In this document: positions 1-7,993 of the stretch, piece after piece | Layout: every line of letters begins with the position of its first letter | Position numbering within the stretch: position 1 is the stretch's first letter | NCBI GenBank assembly: GCA_964617375.1 | Contig: CAZTXQ010000009.1 | Coordinates: 1-64,000, forward strand | Source: Firm-13 sp964617375 | Lineage (GTDB): Bacteria; Bacillota; Clostridia; Saccharofermentanales; Saccharofermentanaceae | Direction: 5' to 3' | Length of the DNA stretch: 64,000 bases | Notes under the pieces: generated by a model | What the model was told of the DNA's origin: nothing | The model's input: only the letters and a program-made list of their open reading frames with translations | Database searches by the model: none | Position numbers and translations under genes: made by a program

Positions 1-55
1 ATAAGTGTCGCACGTATTTTCAAGGTTCGGAAGGTGTGTGCAGTTTACCGCTTAC

Positions 56-205
56 CTCGCAATGATAAAAAACGACGCATCGAGGCACCGGCGTACCTAC
101 CCAAATGCACTCAGATGTCGATTGAGTAGGCTCGCAATGATAAAAAACGACGCATCGAGGCACCGGCGTACCTACCCAAATACTCTCAGATGTCGTTTGA
201 GTAGG
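56..205. repeat. Two tandem copies of a 75-bp direct repeat
   Basis: Copy 1 is 56-130 and copy 2 is 131-205. They are nearly identical, differing only at a few bases around 107-110/182-185 and 121/196. Each copy carries a short imperfect hairpin near its right end (CCTACCCAA pairing with TTGAGTAGG, and ACTCA with TGAGT). A third copy stops after the first four bases, CTCG. The repeat is non-coding and the family is not recognised; the array may extend leftward in other strains. Confidence 0.85.
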
Positions 206-356
206 CTCGACAATTTCGCAAGAGTCCAGATTTCCGCTGTATAACCAAAATCAGTCGGTTTACGGCACGCTACGCATCGGCAGTTTAATAGTCCTGGAGC
301 TGCAAATAACAAAAGATCCGGATACTTAAAATTTCGCACAAACCTATACAGAAAAC

Positions 357-405
357 CAGTGCCCTGTGAACGACTTAGCGTATGCGTTAAGTGAACAGGG
401 CACTG
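357..405 (-). terminator. Inverted repeat, probable terminator of the GNAT/amidase operon
   Basis: Arms CAGTGCCCTGT (357-367) and ACAGGGCACTG (395-405) are perfectly complementary, and weaker pairing continues inward. Read on the minus strand the hairpin lies just after the acetyltransferase stop codon and is followed by GTTTTCTG. That fits an intrinsic terminator, though the T-run is short. Confidence 0.6.
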
Positions 406-437
406 TTTATATCCGTTAAGTGAACAGGGCACTGTTT
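385..437. repeat. Direct repeat of a 24-bp terminator-arm sequence
   Basis: CGTTAAGTGAACAGGGCACTGTTT occurs at 385-408 and again at 414-437, 29 bp apart. The left copy forms one arm of the terminator hairpin. The right copy encodes the last residues and stop codon of the acetyltransferase gene on the minus strand. Confidence 0.85.
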
Positions 438-979
438 TCATTCAGCAGCACCATATGTATATGGTCTTCCCAGACGCCGTTGATTTTCAGATACTTCTTT
501 GCGAGCCCCTCGTTGTAAAAGCCGAGCTTCTCGGCTACGCGCAGGGACGGCTTGTTTCTCGGCATGATATTCGCTTCAATCCGATGCAGGCCGAATTCGC
601 CAAAAACGATTTCAATTCCTTTTTGAATCGCTTCCGTTATATACCCGTTGTTGATCTCGTCCTTATCGAGCTTGTATCCGAGATGGCATGACCAGAAAGC
701 GCCCTTGATGATGTTGGAGAAGCCGACTGTACCGATAATACGGTCCTCTTCTCCCTTCTTAAAAATCCAGAGCCGAAAACTGCGGCCGGCGTCTGCTTCA
801 GCCGCTTCCTTTTCGAGACTTGTCTCCTGATACTCCTTCGTATAATAGGAATCGGCCTTTATCGATTCCCACTCTTCCATAAATGCGCGGTTTCGTGACA
901 GGTAATCCGCTGCCATTTCGGCATGCGAAGAATCTAGTACTTTTAAGACCAGTCTTTTCGTCTCATAAACGGCCGCCAT
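416..979 (-). CDS. GNAT family N-acetyltransferase (RimJ/RimL type)
   Basis: The 187-residue protein has the fold signature of the RimJ/RimL-like GNAT family: an N-terminal ETKRLVLK strand, a central IIGTVGFSNI strand, an LGYKLDKDEINNGYITEA segment leading into the acetyl-CoA site, and the NKPSLRVAEKLGF motif near residues 143-155. Such enzymes acetylate amino groups of proteins or small molecules; the substrate cannot be told from sequence. An AAGGAG box sits 10 bases before the ATG. It follows the amidase gene by 30 bases and is probably cotranscribed with it. Oddly, the final residues SALFT and the stop codon come from a duplicated terminator arm, so the natural C-terminus may have been altered. 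Confidence 0.85.
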   Translation of the reverse strand: MAAVYETKRLVLKVLDSSHAEMAADYLSRNRAFMEEWESIKADSYYTKEYQETSLEKEAAEADAGRSFRLWIFKKGEEDRIIGTVGFSNIIKGAFWSCHLGYKLDKDEINNGYITEAIQKGIEIVFGEFGLHRIEANIMPRNKPSLRVAEKLGFYNEGLAKKYLKINGVWEDHIHMVLLNENSALFT

Positions 980-1009
980 ACGTATGCTGCTCCTTACATG
1001 CTGTTCCGA

Positions 1010-2014
1010 TCAGGAATTCGGCATTTCACTTACAAAAACGGCTATTCCCTCACATATGCTATCCTGGTAATCCGGATCGGACAGTAATTCGTCGTCCGTG
1101 GAATTGCTCATAAATCCCATTTCGAGAAGAAAGGACGGAACACCTGCTGCCCAGTTAAGGCCGCTGTAGGTACTGCTCGCCCAGCAGCCGCGGTAAGAGG
1201 AACCTGTCGAGTCCGAAAGGCACTCTCCCAGCATGTCGCCCCAGTCTCCGAGACTGTCTGCATACGGGCCCATATCGGTTACAAACACGCCGATCCCTCT
1301 TGCGGATGAATCGTCCGATCCGTCGCAGTGAAGCCGGATATAGACATCCGGTGAGTAAGACAAGGCAATTTCCGCCCGCTCGATATTGGATATATCCACA
1401 TCGTTTTCGGTTCTTGTCATGTGCACCTCGCAGCCGAGTGATTCAAGATAGGCCGCAAGTTTTAAGCCGATTTCGAGGTTCACTTTATATTCGGATCGGC
1501 CGGTTGAAACACCGGATGTGCCTGAAGAGCACTTGTCCTTGGTTCCCGATATCCCGTATTCGGGCGGCGCGATCGCTTCCTGCCCGCTGTTCGCATGGGC
1601 TTGATGACCGGGATCGATAACGACAACATACCCTGACAAATCAGGAGCGCCGTTTTCGGAAACGTGCGGCTTCGCCGTAGTTTCGGCTGGTACGGGTGTC
1701 AGGGTCGGCTCCGGAGTCGGCGTCAGCGTGGGCGTGGGTTCCGGCGTATTTACGGCGGAATTCGATGACTCGGGGACAGCAGTCATTGGTAAAGTGATTG
1801 TTGTAGTGATTTCTGCCGATGCCGTTGTGAGTTCCGATACCGCGGATGAAACGTCCGCCAATCCGCCGGAGTCTTTTGTCACTGCGGCTCTGCTTCCCAT
1901 ACGAGACATTACGGCCCAGCCGGAGACAGCCAAAAGTACGACTGTTACGAATGCCATTACTATTTTTATTTTTCTCATGACAGAGTGGTTCATATAGCTC
2001 TGATGTTTTTTCAT
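1010..2014 (-). CDS. N-acetylmuramoyl-L-alanine amidase (Amidase_3), membrane-anchored
   Basis: This 334-residue zinc amidase should cleave the lactyl-peptide bond of peptidoglycan outside the membrane. Residues 14-36 form a signal anchor, 48-128 a Ser/Thr/Pro-rich linker with PTPTLTPTPEP repeats, and 130-334 the Amidase_3 domain. Expected zinc and catalytic residues are visible: H137 in DPGHQ, E175 in SEYKVNLE, H229 in RLHCDGS and E298 in LLEMGF. I chose the ATG at 2014 because GAGG lies six bases upstream; a longer frame would need a TTG at 2026. It leads a two-gene minus-strand operon with the acetyltransferase and is divergent from glf. Confidence 0.9.
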   Translation of the reverse strand: MKKHQSYMNHSVMRKIKIVMAFVTVVLLAVSGWAVMSRMGSRAAVTKDSGGLADVSSAVSELTTASAEITTTITLPMTAVPESSNSAVNTPEPTPTLTPTPEPTLTPVPAETTAKPHVSENGAPDLSGYVVVIDPGHQAHANSGQEAIAPPEYGISGTKDKCSSGTSGVSTGRSEYKVNLEIGLKLAAYLESLGCEVHMTRTENDVDISNIERAEIALSYSPDVYIRLHCDGSDDSSARGIGVFVTDMGPYADSLGDWGDMLGECLSDSTGSSYRGCWASSTYSGLNWAAGVPSFLLEMGFMSNSTDDELLSDPDYQDSICEGIAVFVSEMPNS

Positions 2015-2216
2015 CGGTGACCTCAAGTTTCATTCTATGCCTGACCTGAATATTTTAGCACAGTTTGTTGCCTTTCTCTTTTTTGTATATTTTCGAGAAA
2101 AAGAAAAATGTAAATGTTTTTTATTAATTTGTGTTATTTCTTCTATTGTCCGATAGAAAATATATTGATTTATTTGTACAATAGGAAAAACAGCAGGAAA
2201 GAGGAAAGGCGGCAGT

Positions 2217-3389
2217 ATGAAAAGACAGGCGATTGTGATTGGACTGGGTTTTGCCGGATCCATTATGGCACGCGAACTTGCAGAAGCCGGCTTTTCGGTT
2301 CTTGCGATCGAAAAGAGGAGCCATATCGGAGGAAATATGTATGAATACGAGCGCAAGAACGGCGTCCGTGTCCACATGTACGGTCCGCATATCTTTCATA
2401 CCAACAGAAGAGAAGTATTCGATTATTTGTCCCGTTTCACCTCTTTTTACCCTTATACCCACCGTGTGCTCGGGAAGATTAACGGCAAGCTTGTGCCGAT
2501 CCCTTTTAATTTTACCTCCGTGGACACCTTGTTTCCCAAAGAAAAAGCCGATTTGTACAAGACGAAATTACTCGGACAATTTCCCGATCGTGACCGTGTA
2601 TATATTTCCGAACTGATCCATCATCCGGATCCGGATATTTCTTCACTCGGTGATTTTATTTTTGAAAATGTTTTCGTGCATTACACGGCCAAGCAATGGG
2701 GGATGCCTGTTTCTCAGGTGGATACGTCCGTTATTAACCGTGTCCCCGTTGTACTGGGCACCGATGATAGATATTTCGCCGATACGATTCAGATGATGCC
2801 GACCGGAGGATTTACGCCGATTTTCGAAAAGATGCTGGCTCATCCGAATATACATATGATCCTTGAATCCGATGCTATGGACAGAATCAAGATCGATTCT
2901 GACGAAAGATCGATTCTTTTTGACGGCGCGCCATTTTCCGGCCCGGTTTGCCTGAGCGGTCCGGTTGACGAGTTCTTTAAGTACTCACTCGGCCCGCTTC
3001 CCTATCGAAGCCTCGATATGAAGTTTGAAGATCAGAACGTTGATTACTACCAACCGGCATCTGTGGTAAACTATCCGAATGAAGAATTGTTTACGCGAAT
3101 TACCGAATTCAAGCATATGACACTTCAGGTACTGCCCGGTCATACCACTATACTTAAGGAATATCCGATTCCGTATCGCCCCGGCGGTCTCTTCTCTCCT
3201 TATTATCCGATTTCTAATCCGGAGAATCAGAATCGATATGAAGCCTACCTTGATATGAGCCGGCGCTTCCCGAACCTGTATCTCTGCGGGAGACTGGCGG
3301 AATACAAATACTATAATATGGATGCCGTAGTGGACCGTGCTTTAATGGTATCCCGTTCGATTCTCCATGATTTTGCTTCCGATAAATAA
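2217..3389 (+). CDS. glf: UDP-galactopyranose mutase
   Basis: Glf interconverts UDP-galactopyranose and UDP-galactofuranose using reduced FAD, supplying galactofuranose for cell-surface glycans. The 390-residue length is usual. The N-terminal dinucleotide fold IVIGLGFAGS with the downstream EKRSHIGGNMYEY is diagnostic, as are the VRVHMYGPHIFHT segment and the C-terminal GRLAEYKYYNMD flavin-binding motif. A GGAAAGG box precedes the ATG. It is followed after 21 bases by a glycosyltransferase, so the pair probably forms a small surface-polysaccharide operon. The 200-base divergent gap upstream is AT-rich; I could not fix a promoter in it with confidence. Confidence 0.95.
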   Translation: MKRQAIVIGLGFAGSIMARELAEAGFSVLAIEKRSHIGGNMYEYERKNGVRVHMYGPHIFHTNRREVFDYLSRFTSFYPYTHRVLGKINGKLVPIPFNFTSVDTLFPKEKADLYKTKLLGQFPDRDRVYISELIHHPDPDISSLGDFIFENVFVHYTAKQWGMPVSQVDTSVINRVPVVLGTDDRYFADTIQMMPTGGFTPIFEKMLAHPNIHMILESDAMDRIKIDSDERSILFDGAPFSGPVCLSGPVDEFFKYSLGPLPYRSLDMKFEDQNVDYYQPASVVNYPNEELFTRITEFKHMTLQVLPGHTTILKEYPIPYRPGGLFSPYYPISNPENQNRYEAYLDMSRRFPNLYLCGRLAEYKYYNMDAVVDRALMVSRSILHDFASDK

Positions 3390-3410
3390 CCGATCGAGGG
3401 GGGCCGGGAA

Positions 3411-4166
3411 ATGACAAGTGAACAAAGTGCGGATGTATCCGCAAGCGCAATCGAGTCTCTGTATATCGTAATTCCTGCTTACAACGAAGAAATGAATATC
3501 GATGCAGTCGCACGTGAATGGCATGCTATCGTTGAGGAGATTGGCGGGAACTCGCGTCTTGTCATTATTAACGACGGCAGCAAAGACCATACTTTCGATA
3601 CCTTAAAGAAGCTTGCCCTGGAACTTCCGAGGCTTACACCATTAACCAAAGCGAACGGCGGCCACGGTTCTACTGTGCTTTACGGCTACAATTACGCACT
3701 GGAAAACGGTGCTGATTACATTTTCCAGACAGACAGCGACGGTCAGACACTGCCGTCGGAATTTCCTCCCTTCTGGGAGAAACGGCACGATCACAGCGCG
3801 GTCATCGGATATCGGAATCACCGTCAGGACGGTTTCTCACGGGTCTTTGTTACCAAGGTGCTAAAACTCGTACTTCGGCTCATTTTCCGCATAAAAGTAA
3901 CCGACGCCAATACGCCCTACCGGCTTATGAATCGTGCTGCATTGTCAAAATATATACCAAAGATACCGAAGGACTTTAATCTTTCAAATGTACTTCTGAC
4001 GGTTCTCATGCTGGATGCAAAAGAAGATGTGCTTTTCCTCCCGATCACCTTTCGTCCGAGACAAGGCGGAAAGAATTCCATCAATTTTAAGCGGATCGTC
4101 AAGATCGGCCGTCAGGCCGTAAAAGACTTCCGTCAGATCCATAGGAGTATGAAGGCCAACCGGTAA
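3411..4166 (+). CDS. Family 2 glycosyltransferase (dolichyl/polyprenyl-phosphate sugar synthase-like)
   Basis: The 251-residue GT-A protein starts its domain at IVIPAYNEEMNID (about residues 20-33), has the nucleotide-sugar segment VIINDGSKD, the metal-binding TDSDGQT motif, and an acceptor region with DANTPYRLM. This pattern is that of polyprenyl-phosphate mannose/glucose synthases, soluble or peripheral enzymes that load a sugar onto a lipid carrier. No C-terminal membrane helices are visible. A GAGGGGGG box lies upstream. The position behind glf and before a strong terminator suggests that both act in one glycan pathway; donor and acceptor are unknown. Confidence 0.88.
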   Translation: MTSEQSADVSASAIESLYIVIPAYNEEMNIDAVAREWHAIVEEIGGNSRLVIINDGSKDHTFDTLKKLALELPRLTPLTKANGGHGSTVLYGYNYALENGADYIFQTDSDGQTLPSEFPPFWEKRHDHSAVIGYRNHRQDGFSRVFVTKVLKLVLRLIFRIKVTDANTPYRLMNRAALSKYIPKIPKDFNLSNVLLTVLMLDAKEDVLFLPITFRPRQGGKNSINFKRIVKIGRQAVKDFRQIHRSMKANR

Positions 4167-4211
4167 TCTTGCGTAAATTTTCCCGGATCAAATTTATGAC
4201 CAAAACAAAAA

Positions 4212-4243
4212 AGCAGTGTTCGACGGTTAAGCCGGACACTGCT
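4212..4243. terminator. Bidirectional intrinsic terminator
   Basis: AGCAGTGT and ACACTGCT form a long stem. It is preceded by an A-run and followed by CTTATTTGTT. It separates the plus-strand glf operon from the converging DUF47/pit operon and can serve both strands. Confidence 0.85.
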
Positions 4244-4266
4244 CTTATTTGTTGTTTATACGTTCA

Positions 4267-4881
4267 TCAGCTGTTCTTGACGATTACGCCTTCCATAATA
4301 TCGGCTACGTTCTCGCAGGCATCCAGCACGTCTTCAAGGCTCTTATAAATATTCTGCCAGCGAATCACTTCAAGCGGATCCTTCTCCGTGGAGAACAACT
4401 CCTTCATAGCCTTCTGATAAAGGACATCTCCCTCTTCTTCTACGTGATTGATCTCAACGAGAAGCTTGGGCAGTTCCTTGGACTTCTTGAAGTTCTTGAA
4501 TTCGACGGTTGCCGCGACAAGTACGGCACACCCCTTGGTAATCAGGTTCATAATCTCTTTGGCCGGCTCACGGATGCTGCTGATCGAGAGAATATTCATC
4601 ATGATTGCGACTTCGTCGATCATATCGATGGTATCCTCGATATATTTGGCAATATCCAGTATGTCTTCACGCTCAATAGGAGTGATGAAGGAACGGTTCA
4701 AGTGATGATACAGTACATGATACTGCTCGTCGCCCTCATGCTCAATCTGATGAATCGCATCGGATTTATCCTTTGCTTCATTTAAATTATCCATGAGCTC
4801 GTCAAGACCTTCAGCCGCGCGGTTACAGGTCGTAGCGGCTTTGATAAACAGGTCAAAATAATCAACTTCTTTGCTTTTCAT
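4267..4881 (-). CDS. DUF47 family phosphate transport accessory protein
   Basis: This 204-residue, all-helical, acidic protein matches the DUF47/PhoU-like family that accompanies Pit phosphate transporters and is thought to control their activity at the inner face of the membrane. Typical segments are the N-terminal DYFDLFIKAA, HQIEHEGDEQYH, EREDILDIAKYIEDTIDMIDEV and the final CENVADIMEGVIVKNS. The ATG at 4881 was chosen because GAGG lies seven bases before it; an upstream GTG would sit on the ribosome binding site. It follows pit by 28 bases, so the two are one operon. Confidence 0.9.
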   Translation of the reverse strand: MKSKEVDYFDLFIKAATTCNRAAEGLDELMDNLNEAKDKSDAIHQIEHEGDEQYHVLYHHLNRSFITPIEREDILDIAKYIEDTIDMIDEVAIMMNILSISSIREPAKEIMNLITKGCAVLVAATVEFKNFKKSKELPKLLVEINHVEEEGDVLYQKAMKELFSTEKDPLEVIRWQNIYKSLEDVLDACENVADIMEGVIVKNS

Positions 4882-4909
4882 ATTCACACCTCATTTACTT
4901 CATATTGTA

Positions 4910-5941
4910 TCAGAAGATCATCAGGAACAGTTTCGTCATAAGAAACGCGATCAGACCGCAACCGGGAAAGGTCAGAACCCATGCAAGAATCATATCCTTC
5001 GCAACACCCCAATTGACGTTGCTCATTCGTTTCGAGGCACCTACGCCCATAATCGCCGTTGTCTTCATATGCGTCGTACTAACCGGAATACCGTTAAGAG
5101 AAGAGAAAATCAGGCAGACAGAGGCAACCAGATCGGCGGAAAAACCCTGATACTTCTCAAGTTTAACCATATCCATGCCGACGGCCTTAATGATCTTGTA
5201 GCCGCCGACCGAGGTCCCGATTCCCATGGTGAGCGAGCAGACGACAATAAGCCAGAACGGAATTGTGAAAGCTGTGCTGGGAGTACCCTTTACCATTGTC
5301 GTATCATAATAATAAATTCCGAGAAGAAAGACGCCCATGAATTTCTGGCCGTCCTGTGCGCCGTGCATGAAAGCCATAAGACCGGCAGCGGCCGCTTGAC
5401 CGAAATTAAAGAGCTTATTGGTCGTCGTACGCCGTACGCGCTTGAAAAGGAATTCGATCGTTTTCGTGAATATAAAGCCCAGAACAAATCCAAGAACCGA
5501 GGATAATAAAAGTCCGATCAGAACCTTGATCCATTCATTGATATTGATGTAACTCATACCGCCCATGGCAATGGCACCGCCGGAGACGCCTGCGATCAGC
5601 GCATGGCTCTCGCTTGTGGGAATCCCGAAGAACCATGCCGCGACGGCCCATACGACGATTGCGAACATCGATGCCGCAAGCACGACCAGGATGTCTGAAT
5701 TCGAGTAATTTCCGGCATCAAAATTCACCATGTTGCTAATTGTTCTTGCAACCTTCGCGTTAACCATGGTCATAAAAAGAGCACCGAGAAAATTCAGGAC
5801 GACCGCCATTTTGACAGCAGTTGATGGAGACATAACTCTTGTAGACACAGCTGTCGCAATGGCATTTGGCGCATCCGTCCAGCCGTTGACAAAAATGACA
5901 CCCAAGAGAAGGAGAACAACAATTACCAATGTGAATGACAA
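4910..5941 (-). CDS. pit: Inorganic phosphate transporter, Pit family
   Basis: A 343-residue polytopic membrane protein of the Pit/PHO4 family, moving phosphate or metal phosphate in symport with protons. Both halves carry the family repeats: VNGWTDAPNAIATAVSTRVM near the N-terminus and FMHGAQDGQKFMGVF in the second half, plus the GIPTSESHALIAG and GIPVSTTHMKTTAIMG loops. I set the start at the TTG at 5941, where AAAGGA stands nine bases upstream and the first membrane helix begins at once; the longer frame would add an unlikely charged leader. It is cotranscribed with the DUF47 gene. Confidence 0.9.
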   Translation of the reverse strand: MSFTLVIVVLLLLGVIFVNGWTDAPNAIATAVSTRVMSPSTAVKMAVVLNFLGALFMTMVNAKVARTISNMVNFDAGNYSNSDILVVLAASMFAIVVWAVAAWFFGIPTSESHALIAGVSGGAIAMGGMSYININEWIKVLIGLLLSSVLGFVLGFIFTKTIEFLFKRVRRTTTNKLFNFGQAAAAGLMAFMHGAQDGQKFMGVFLLGIYYYDTTMVKGTPSTAFTIPFWLIVVCSLTMGIGTSVGGYKIIKAVGMDMVKLEKYQGFSADLVASVCLIFSSLNGIPVSTTHMKTTAIMGVGASKRMSNVNWGVAKDMILAWVLTFPGCGLIAFLMTKLFLMIF

Positions 5942-6099
5942 AAACTCACATCCTTTTCCATGAATCCCCGCTTCATCAGATGCGAGGTGATTTGTCCGTA
6001 TGCATCCTTGCACACAATCTGCCCGGTTCACCTAACTGTATCGGCACATAAAAATGTATCATTACAAAGCTTCGGTTGGCCAGGCAGATTCTAACAAGT

Positions 6100-6175
6100 T
6101 GGTCGAGGTGAAGAGGCTCGAACTCCCGACATCCTGCTCCCAAAGCAGGCGCGCTACCAACTGCGCTACACCTCG
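6100..6175 (-). tRNA. tRNA-Pro (anticodon TGG)
   Basis: Read on the minus strand, a full 76-base cloverleaf is visible: acceptor CGAGGTG pairs with CACCTCG, the D arm is GCGC..GCGC, the anticodon stem CCTGC/GCAGG encloses TTTGGGA (anticodon TGG), and the T arm is GGGAG TTCGAGC CTCTT. The terminal CCA is encoded in the DNA. It reads proline codons, mainly CCA and CCG. Confidence 0.97.
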
Positions 6176-6206
6176 TTATAAGCAGCGTAAACCGCAAACA
6201 GTCGTA

Positions 6207-6235
6207 ATTATAAACGATCCCGGGTTTATCTGCAA
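6207..6235 (-). promoter_or_regulatory. Promoter of tRNA-Pro
   Basis: On the minus strand TTGCAG (6230-6235) and TATAAT (6207-6212) are separated by 17 bases and lie about 30 bases upstream of the tRNA, a near-consensus vegetative promoter. The remaining bases up to 6306 show nothing else. Confidence 0.75.
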
Positions 6236-6306
6236 TGCTTCAAAAATGCTGCATCCGTTTCTTTACTTACAATTTACATTAAGTCTCTTGAGAATTTCAC
6301 AATAGC

Positions 6307-6549
6307 TCAACCAGCAAAATATTGTATAAATGCAATCATCAGAATCGATAAAACGATCATCACGACAAAATACCAGAGAATTTTGAGGCCTGAAAACAAG
6401 TATTTGATGACTCTTCTCGCATCCAGCCTGGCGATCTCTTTGGCACTCATTTTAACCCGGTTTCTTGTACGGCCGTCATAAAGAAACATACCGCACTTAG
6501 AACATACCGACCGGCTATTATTTTCCGTCTCACATCGGGGGCATTTCAT
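6307..6549 (-). CDS. Small zinc-ribbon membrane protein
   Basis: An 80-residue protein of unknown function. It begins with a zinc ribbon, MKCPRCETENNSRSVCSKCG (Cys pairs at 3/6 and 16/19), then a basic linker, and ends with a single membrane helix (about residues 55-76). The ATG at 6549 was chosen because GAGG lies nine bases upstream and the zinc ribbon starts immediately. It lies 36 bases behind hemZ and is probably the last gene of that run. Similar tail-anchored zinc-ribbon proteins occur three more times in this window. Confidence 0.75.
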   Translation of the reverse strand: MKCPRCETENNSRSVCSKCGMFLYDGRTRNRVKMSAKEIARLDARRVIKYLFSGLKILWYFVVMIVLSILMIAFIQYFAG

Positions 6550-6585
6550 AGTAAATAACCTCTTTCCTGAACGCAAAGATTTTGA

Positions 6586-7992
6586 TCATATATCAAAGAA
6601 ACGCTTCTTTCTTTGTGCCATCTCGGCTGACCTGAGGATGTACTCATGCGGATCACGAATATTCGGGCTCCGCTCAAGATGTCCGTCCGGCAAGACCCTC
6701 TTGCTGACGCTGCCTGCGCCGAATGCAAGTACGGATCTCTTGTCGCTCATCATAGCAACATTATACGCGCATGCGTGTCCGGTTGTCGAATAACCGGTGT
6801 TTTCATGTCCTCCGACAGTATCTTTTTGTCTGTATAAATAATAAGGGTAATAACCGGTCTCATTCAACCGTGTATGTGAATAATGTAACATACGGTCCAG
6901 CCGGTCAATCTCATCAGCGCAGTCGGAAAGGACAGTGTCCCGCGAGATTTCAGACCTTCTTTTTTTCGAGAGAGTATGCACAGTAATATTGTCCGGCCTC
7001 ATTCCGATGATCGTGTCAATGCTTTTCGCAAAATCCTCTGTTGCTTCATCCGGAAGACCGGCAATAAGGTCGGTATTCATCGTCTTGAATCCGAATTTGA
7101 GCGCGAGATCGTATGCGTGAAAAAAGTCCGCCGTCGTATGTTTTCGTCCGATTGCGGCAAGGGTCCTGTCGGATAGGGTCTGTGGATTGATGCAGATTCT
7201 TGATACTCCCGCATCTTTCAGAACGCGCAGTTTTTGTTCCGTTATTGTATCGGGTCTTCCCGCTTCAACCGTAATCTCGTTGATATTGTTTTTTGCGATG
7301 ATGCGAAAAACACCGTCAATAAACTCTTTAAACAGAATATCGTCATAAACCGTCGGCGTCCCTCCTCCGATATAAAGGCAGGAGACATCAGGACGCTTGT
7401 CTTTGAAATAATCATCCATTTCGCAAATAACGGCGTTCGAGTAATCCGGAAGCATGGCAAGATGACCGGCAGCATCGGCGCTGATGAACGAACAGTAGGA
7501 ACACCGGCTTCGGCAGAACGGCACTCCTATATACATACAAAGAGAATTCTCAGGAATTTCCTCGAGAATTTTATCTTCATTCTTTGCCGTTTCCATAGCG
7601 AGCAGCGCTTTATCGCGGCGTACGAAGTACGTGTTTTCAAGTGTCTCCACAGACTTCTCTTCCCTTGCAACCAAAGTTGGCCTGATCCCGGTAAGCGAAC
7701 CCCACGGAAAAGACACGCCCAGATATCTCGACAGTAAGAGATAGAGCTGCCGTTTTATTTCGCGATTCGGAGGAAGATCATCACGAACTTCGTCCGGCAA
7801 AATCCGAACCGGTCTTCCCTCTATCCACGTCCGCACTCCGGAATCGGATAAAGAACTGTGAATGATCTCTTCACCGTCCCGCCCTGCCTGTATCTTTCCT
7901 GATGAGAGAGTCATACAGTGACCGAAAAACATGCGGAGCACATCCGAAACGGGGTACTCATAATCATGCCCTTCCATTAGAACGATCGGCAT
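6586..7992 (-). CDS. hemZ: Coproporphyrinogen dehydrogenase-like radical SAM protein (HemZ)
   Basis: The 468-residue length, the N-terminal domain ending in WGSLTGIRPT (about 97-106), and the radical SAM cluster motif C160-RSR-C164-SY-C167 identify the HemZ branch of the coproporphyrinogen III oxidase/HemN family. GGGTPTVYD and the EITVEAGRPDT strand bind S-adenosylmethionine. Whether it makes heme is uncertain: no other heme gene is in the window, and many anaerobes carry HemZ-like proteins without the pathway. AAAGGA precedes the ATG, which directly abuts the stop codon of the DUF3810 gene, indicating translational coupling. Confidence 0.88.
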   Translation of the reverse strand: MPIVLMEGHDYEYPVSDVLRMFFGHCMTLSSGKIQAGRDGEEIIHSSLSDSGVRTWIEGRPVRILPDEVRDDLPPNREIKRQLYLLLSRYLGVSFPWGSLTGIRPTLVAREEKSVETLENTYFVRRDKALLAMETAKNEDKILEEIPENSLCMYIGVPFCRSRCSYCSFISADAAGHLAMLPDYSNAVICEMDDYFKDKRPDVSCLYIGGGTPTVYDDILFKEFIDGVFRIIAKNNINEITVEAGRPDTITEQKLRVLKDAGVSRICINPQTLSDRTLAAIGRKHTTADFFHAYDLALKFGFKTMNTDLIAGLPDEATEDFAKSIDTIIGMRPDNITVHTLSKKRRSEISRDTVLSDCADEIDRLDRMLHYSHTRLNETGYYPYYLYRQKDTVGGHENTGYSTTGHACAYNVAMMSDKRSVLAFGAGSVSKRVLPDGHLERSPNIRDPHEYILRSAEMAQRKKRFFDI

Positions 7993-7993
7993 T

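Larger units (their letters stand above)
1..415. other. Gene-free left edge with repeats
   Basis: No convincing gene lies here. The only open frame of any length runs straight through the 75-bp repeat and has no ribosome binding site. The stretch holds a tandem 75-bp duplication (56-205), about 150 bases with nothing recognisable (206-356), and an inverted/direct repeat cluster (357-437) that ends the minus-strand operon to its right. Confidence 0.6.

Noticed and set aside
5..244. 79-codon frame across the 75-bp repeat
   Set aside because: Open only because the repeat length is a multiple of three; no ribosome site, and the peptide is simply the repeat translated twice.
6586..7992. Complete heme pathway
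   Set aside because: Only a HemZ-like protein is present; no other heme gene is in the window, so a pathway claim is not supported.
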